Of a DNA stretch of 64,000 bases, positions 61,054-64,000 are shown in pieces. The position numbers and the translations under genes were made by a program. The notes beneath the pieces are model-generated. The model did not search any database. It was not told the origin of the DNA and worked only from the letters and a program-made list of their open reading frames with translations. The stretch lies in assembly GCA_947626415.1 (NCBI GenBank), contig CANQSA010000004.1:1-64000 (forward strand), written 5' to 3'. Position 1 is the first letter of the stretch, and the number at the start of each line of letters is the position of its first letter. The stretch comes from an uncultured Lachnospiraceae bacterium. GTDB taxonomy: Bacteria; Bacillota; Clostridia; Lachnospirales; Lachnospiraceae.

Positions 61054-61082
61054 CAATATTACGGAATAGGAGGGAACCTGAT

Positions 61083-62120
61083 ATGCAGGAAAAAACGATT
61101 GTAGCGCTGGATGCGATGGGTGGAGATTATGCTCCGGTTGAGATTGTGAAAGGCGCGGTATTGGCAGTAAACGACAGCGAAGATGTAATGGTGAAGCTGG
61201 TCGGAATTGAAGAAACTCTGAAACAGGAGCTGGCAAAGTATGAGTATCCGAAGGATCGGATCGAAGTGATCGGCGCGACAGAGGTGATTGCGACGGAGGA
61301 ACCTCCGGTGCATGCGATCCGGACAAAAAAGGATGCTTCTTTGGTTGTGGCTATGAAACTGGTGAAAAACGGTGAGGCGGACGCGTTTGTTACGGCAGGC
61401 AGCACCGGCGCTACCTTAGTAGGCGGCCAGACGATCGTAGGCAGAATCAAGGGAATCAAACGTTCTCCGTTAGCTCCGCTGATCCCCACTGCGAAGGGAG
61501 TTTCCCTGCTGATCGACTGTGGGGCCAATGTAGATATCGGACCGGCGCAGCTGGTGCAGTTTGCGCAGATCGGTTCCGTTTATATGGAAAACATCGTAGG
61601 AGTCAAAAATCCGCGGGTTGCGATCGTCAATATCGGCGCGGAGGAGGAAAAGGGAAATGCTCTGGTCAAAGAGACGTTTCCGCTGTTAAAGGCATGCCCG
61701 GGGATCAATTTTATCGGCAGTATCGAAGCCAGAGAAATTCCGAGTGGCTATGCGGACGTAGTTGTATGTGAAGCCTTTGTGGGAAATGTGATCTTAAAGC
61801 TCTACGAAGGGCTTGGCGCGACCCTGATCGGCAAGATCAAGGAGGGGCTGATGTCTTCTCTGCGCAGCAAGATCGGCGCGCTGCTGATCAAACCGGCGCT
61901 GAAAGAAGTGATGAAAACCTTCAGCACCGATACGCACGGCGGAGCGCCCATGCTGGGACTGACCGGCCTGGTCGTAAAAAGTCACGGCAATTCTACCGGA
62001 AAGATTATCCGCAACTGTATTCTGCAGTGTGAGGACTTCAAAAAACAGAAGATCAATGACAAGATTAAAGAAAAGCTGTTTCCGGAAGCGGAAAGCGGTG
62101 AAGAATCGAGGCAAGTATGA
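61083..62120 (+). CDS. plsX: phosphate acyltransferase PlsX
   Basis: Converts acyl-ACP to acyl phosphate, the first step of phospholipid synthesis in Gram-positives. Characteristic segments are 'VALDAMGGDYAPVEIVKGA', 'AFVTAGSTGATLVGG', 'LIDCGANVDIGPAQLVQFAQ' and 'VVCEAFVGNVILKLYEGL'. The start at 61083 has AGGAGG 9 bases upstream and matches the family; a start at 61032 would overlap the terminator. Length 345. It overlaps rnc by ATGA. No acpP gene lies between plsX and rnc, unlike the common order. Confidence 0.96.
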   Translation: MQEKTIVALDAMGGDYAPVEIVKGAVLAVNDSEDVMVKLVGIEETLKQELAKYEYPKDRIEVIGATEVIATEEPPVHAIRTKKDASLVVAMKLVKNGEADAFVTAGSTGATLVGGQTIVGRIKGIKRSPLAPLIPTAKGVSLLIDCGANVDIGPAQLVQFAQIGSVYMENIVGVKNPRVAIVNIGAEEEKGNALVKETFPLLKACPGINFIGSIEAREIPSGYADVVVCEAFVGNVILKLYEGLGATLIGKIKEGLMSSLRSKIGALLIKPALKEVMKTFSTDTHGGAPMLGLTGLVVKSHGNSTGKIIRNCILQCEDFKKQKINDKIKEKLFPEAESGEESRQV

Positions 62121-62809
62121 CAATTCCGTTGCATGTAGTGGAAAAAAGGATCGGATATACCTTTTCGGATAAAAGTTTGCTGGAGGAAGCGCTGACGCAC
62201 AGTTCTTATCAGAAGACCGGAAAAGACGGGCGGATCATCAGCAACGAGCGCCTGGAATTTCTGGGCGATGCGGTGCTGGAGCTGGTTTCCAGTAAATTCC
62301 TGTTTCACAGATATACGGATATGCAGGAAGGAAATATGACAAAACTGCGGGCCAGTCTGGTATGTGAAACAGCGCTGGCTTCGGTAGCCAGACAGCTTCA
62401 GCTGGGAGAAGTTCTGCAGATGAGCCGGGGAGAAGAACTCACCGGCGGCAGAGAACGGGATTCCATTATTTCCGACGCAGTGGAAGCTGTGATCGGCGCG
62501 GTCTTTGAAGACGGCGGGTTGGAACCGGCAGAACGGTTTATCCTTGCATTTGTCCTGAATGATATTGAACACAAGCAGCTCTTCCATGACTGCAAAACAA
62601 TTTTGCAGGAGCTGGTTCAGCGGGATTATCCGGGAAAACAGATCCATTACAGACTGACGGGCGAAAAGGGACCGGATCACAATAAAACATTTTTTGTGGC
62701 AATGTATCTGGATGAAGAAAAGCTGGGAGAAGGCAGCGGCAGGACGAAAAAAGCGGCGGAACAGAACGCGGCTTATGAAGGCCTGCTGAAATTACAGAAC
62801 TTATCCTAA
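62117..62809 (+). CDS. rnc: ribonuclease III
   Basis: Double-strand-specific endonuclease for rRNA processing and mRNA decay. The nuclease signature NERLEFLGDAVLELVSS is at about residues 36-52 and the second metal-binding block 'SDAVEAVIGAVFEDGG' follows. The dsRNA-binding domain (about 155-228) ends 'GRTKKAAEQNAAYEGLLKL'. At 230 residues it is normal. The ATGA overlap with plsX couples translation. smc begins 52 bases later, the usual rnc-smc order. Confidence 0.96.
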   Translation: MTIPLHVVEKRIGYTFSDKSLLEEALTHSSYQKTGKDGRIISNERLEFLGDAVLELVSSKFLFHRYTDMQEGNMTKLRASLVCETALASVARQLQLGEVLQMSRGEELTGGRERDSIISDAVEAVIGAVFEDGGLEPAERFILAFVLNDIEHKQLFHDCKTILQELVQRDYPGKQIHYRLTGEKGPDHNKTFFVAMYLDEEKLGEGSGRTKKAAEQNAAYEGLLKLQNLS

Positions 62810-62861
62810 ATCAAAAACGGTAGCGATTTCACGGAAAGCGCTTGCCGGGACGGAGAACAGA

Positions 62862-64000
62862 ATGTATTTAAAAAGTATTGACATACAGGGATTCAAATCC
62901 TTTGCCAATAAAATGAAATTTGAATTTCACAACGGAATCACCGGGATCGTGGGACCAAACGGCAGCGGCAAAAGCAATGTGGCGGACGCAGTCCGCTGGG
63001 TGCTGGGCGAACAGAAGACCAGACAGCTTCGAAGCTCCAAAATGGAAGATGTGATTTTTTCCGGGACGGAAAACAGAAAACCGCTTGGGTTTGCCTATGT
63101 GGCGATCACGCTGGATAATACAGACCATATGCTGGCAGTGGATTATGACGAAGTGATCATTTCCAGACGGTTGTTCCGTTCCGGTGAAAGCGAATATATG
63201 ATCAATGGCTCTGCCTGCCGTCTGAAAGATATCAATGAGATGTTTTATGATACCGGGATCGGAAAAGAAGGATATTCCATTATCGGACAGGGACAGATCG
63301 ACCGGATTCTAAGCGGGAAGCCGGAGGAACGCAGAGAGTTATTTGATGAGGCTGCCGGTATTGTAAAGTTTAAGCGCAGAAAGCGTGAGGCGATGAAGAA
63401 ACTGGAGGACGAAGACCAGAACTTGATCCGTGTAGAGGATATTCTGCACGAACTGGAAAAACAGGTCGGTCCTTTGGAAAAACAGTCGGAGAAGGCGAAG
63501 GAATATCTCCGCCTGCGCGATGAACTGCGGGTACGGGAAGCCAACGCGTTTTTGCTGCAGATCAAACAGATCCGCAAACAAAAGGAAGAAACACAGAGCC
63601 GGATCGCGATCGCCGAGAACGATCTGACAGGCGCTAATCAGGAGCTGGAACAGATCAAACAGGAATATGAGAAACTGGAACAGCTGCTGGAGCATTTAAA
63701 TCAGATCATCGATGAAAAGAAAAGCGGACTTTCGGGGGCCGGTTTGCAGAAGGAAAAGCTGGAAGGGCAGATCCGGGTGCTGGAAGAGCAGATCCGCTCG
63801 GCTAGGACGAACAGCGATTATGCAAACGAACGGATCGAGAGTACGAAAAAAAGTCTGGAGGAGCACGAGGCTTCTTATGGAGAATTTTCCAGGCTGAAAG
63901 AGGAAAATGAGGCTTCCGTGAAAGAGACGGTTGCGAAACAGGCGAATACCGACAGTATGCTGACCCAGATAACGGAGCAGATCCATGCGCTGGAAGAACA
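62862..64000 (+). CDS. smc: chromosome segregation protein SMC (N-terminal part, cut by window end)
   Basis: The ATPase of bacterial condensin, partner of ScpA and ScpB encoded at 19.7-21.1 kb. The 379 visible residues include the start '[17 protein letters not shown]', Walker [10 protein letters not shown] near residue 33, 'VRWVLGEQ', the Q-loop and '[30 protein letters not shown]', then the beginning of the long coiled coil. GGAG precedes the ATG. The open frame runs to the last base of the window, so this is incomplete rather than truncated. Confidence 0.95.
   Translation, partial: MYLKSIDIQGFKSFANKMKFEFHNGITGIVGPNGSGKSNVADAVRWVLGEQKTRQLRSSKMEDVIFSGTENRKPLGFAYVAITLDNTDHMLAVDYDEVIISRRLFRSGESEYMINGSACRLKDINEMFYDTGIGKEGYSIIGQGQIDRILSGKPEERRELFDEAAGIVKFKRRKREAMKKLEDEDQNLIRVEDILHELEKQVGPLEKQSEKAKEYLRLRDELRVREANAFLLQIKQIRKQKEETQSRIAIAENDLTGANQELEQIKQEYEKLEQLLEHLNQIIDEKKSGLSGAGLQKEKLEGQIRVLEEQIRSARTNSDYANERIESTKKSLEEHEASYGEFSRLKEENEASVKETVAKQANTDSMLTQITEQIHALEE

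Noticed and set aside
1..64000. tRNA, rRNA, T-box or riboswitch elements
   Set aside because: Reading the intergenic regions I found no cloverleaf, no T-box consensus and no known riboswitch core; most gaps are under 120 bases and are explained by promoters and terminators.

Overview
The window looks like a chromosomal segment of an anaerobic, endospore-forming clostridium, most likely a Lachnospiraceae-type gut Firmicute. The grounds are pyruvate:ferredoxin oxidoreductase, Pta-AckA acetate production, a Na+-translocating biotin decarboxylase cluster, sporulation-type genes (SpoIIM-like, YlbJ/SpoVV), a Firmicute SOS box in front of recA, RNase Y, and secreted BspA-type leucine-rich-repeat proteins. 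GC content is moderate in housekeeping genes and drops sharply between the surface-protein genes. Nearly all genes are on the + strand; three are reversed (DAHP synthase, ylbJ, tmcAL). I found no rRNA, tRNA, CRISPR array or insertion sequence.

Layout: 0-15.3 kb is housekeeping (rpoZ-rimO-pgsA-aminotransferase; SOS-controlled recA-recX; rny; proC; NUDIX-spoIIM; DAHP synthase; pyrimidine-nucleoside phosphorylase; nifJ). 15.4-21.1 kb holds envelope and chromosome-segregation genes (LTA-synthase-like sulfatase, D,D-carboxypeptidase, metallophosphoesterase, scpA-scpB). 21.2-38.7 kb is an accessory island: four secreted BspA-like LRR/fibronectin-III proteins, the last three separated by two near-identical Rpn-family nuclease genes, in tandem segmental repeats. 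38.8-40.0 kb is a second D,D-carboxypeptidase. 40.1-45.4 kb is a five-gene biotin-dependent Na+ decarboxylase operon with two different carboxyltransferase subunits.

45.5-64 kb returns to core genes: HI0933-family flavoprotein, cmk-ispH-rpsA, rsmD-coaD, a coiled-coil protein, ylbJ (reversed), an aminoacyl-histidine dipeptidase, a YycJ-type MBL hydrolase, an ACT/DUF711 pair, tmcAL (reversed), pta-ackA, yceD-rpmF, and plsX-rnc-smc, with smc running off the right edge.

The most interesting part is the island. In both rpn genes an in-frame internal ATG lies just downstream of a consensus Shine-Dalgarno sequence and would make a 76- or 68-residue C-terminal protein, the gene-within-a-gene arrangement known for E. 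coli Rpn nucleases and their intragenic antitoxins. The neighbouring BspA genes show strong signs of recombination: different LRR counts (about 14, 33, 27 and 10), different FN3 counts (4, 4, 3, 3), nearly identical upstream modules, and mosaic identity of their 3' ends. Whether the nuclease pair drives that variation is inference.
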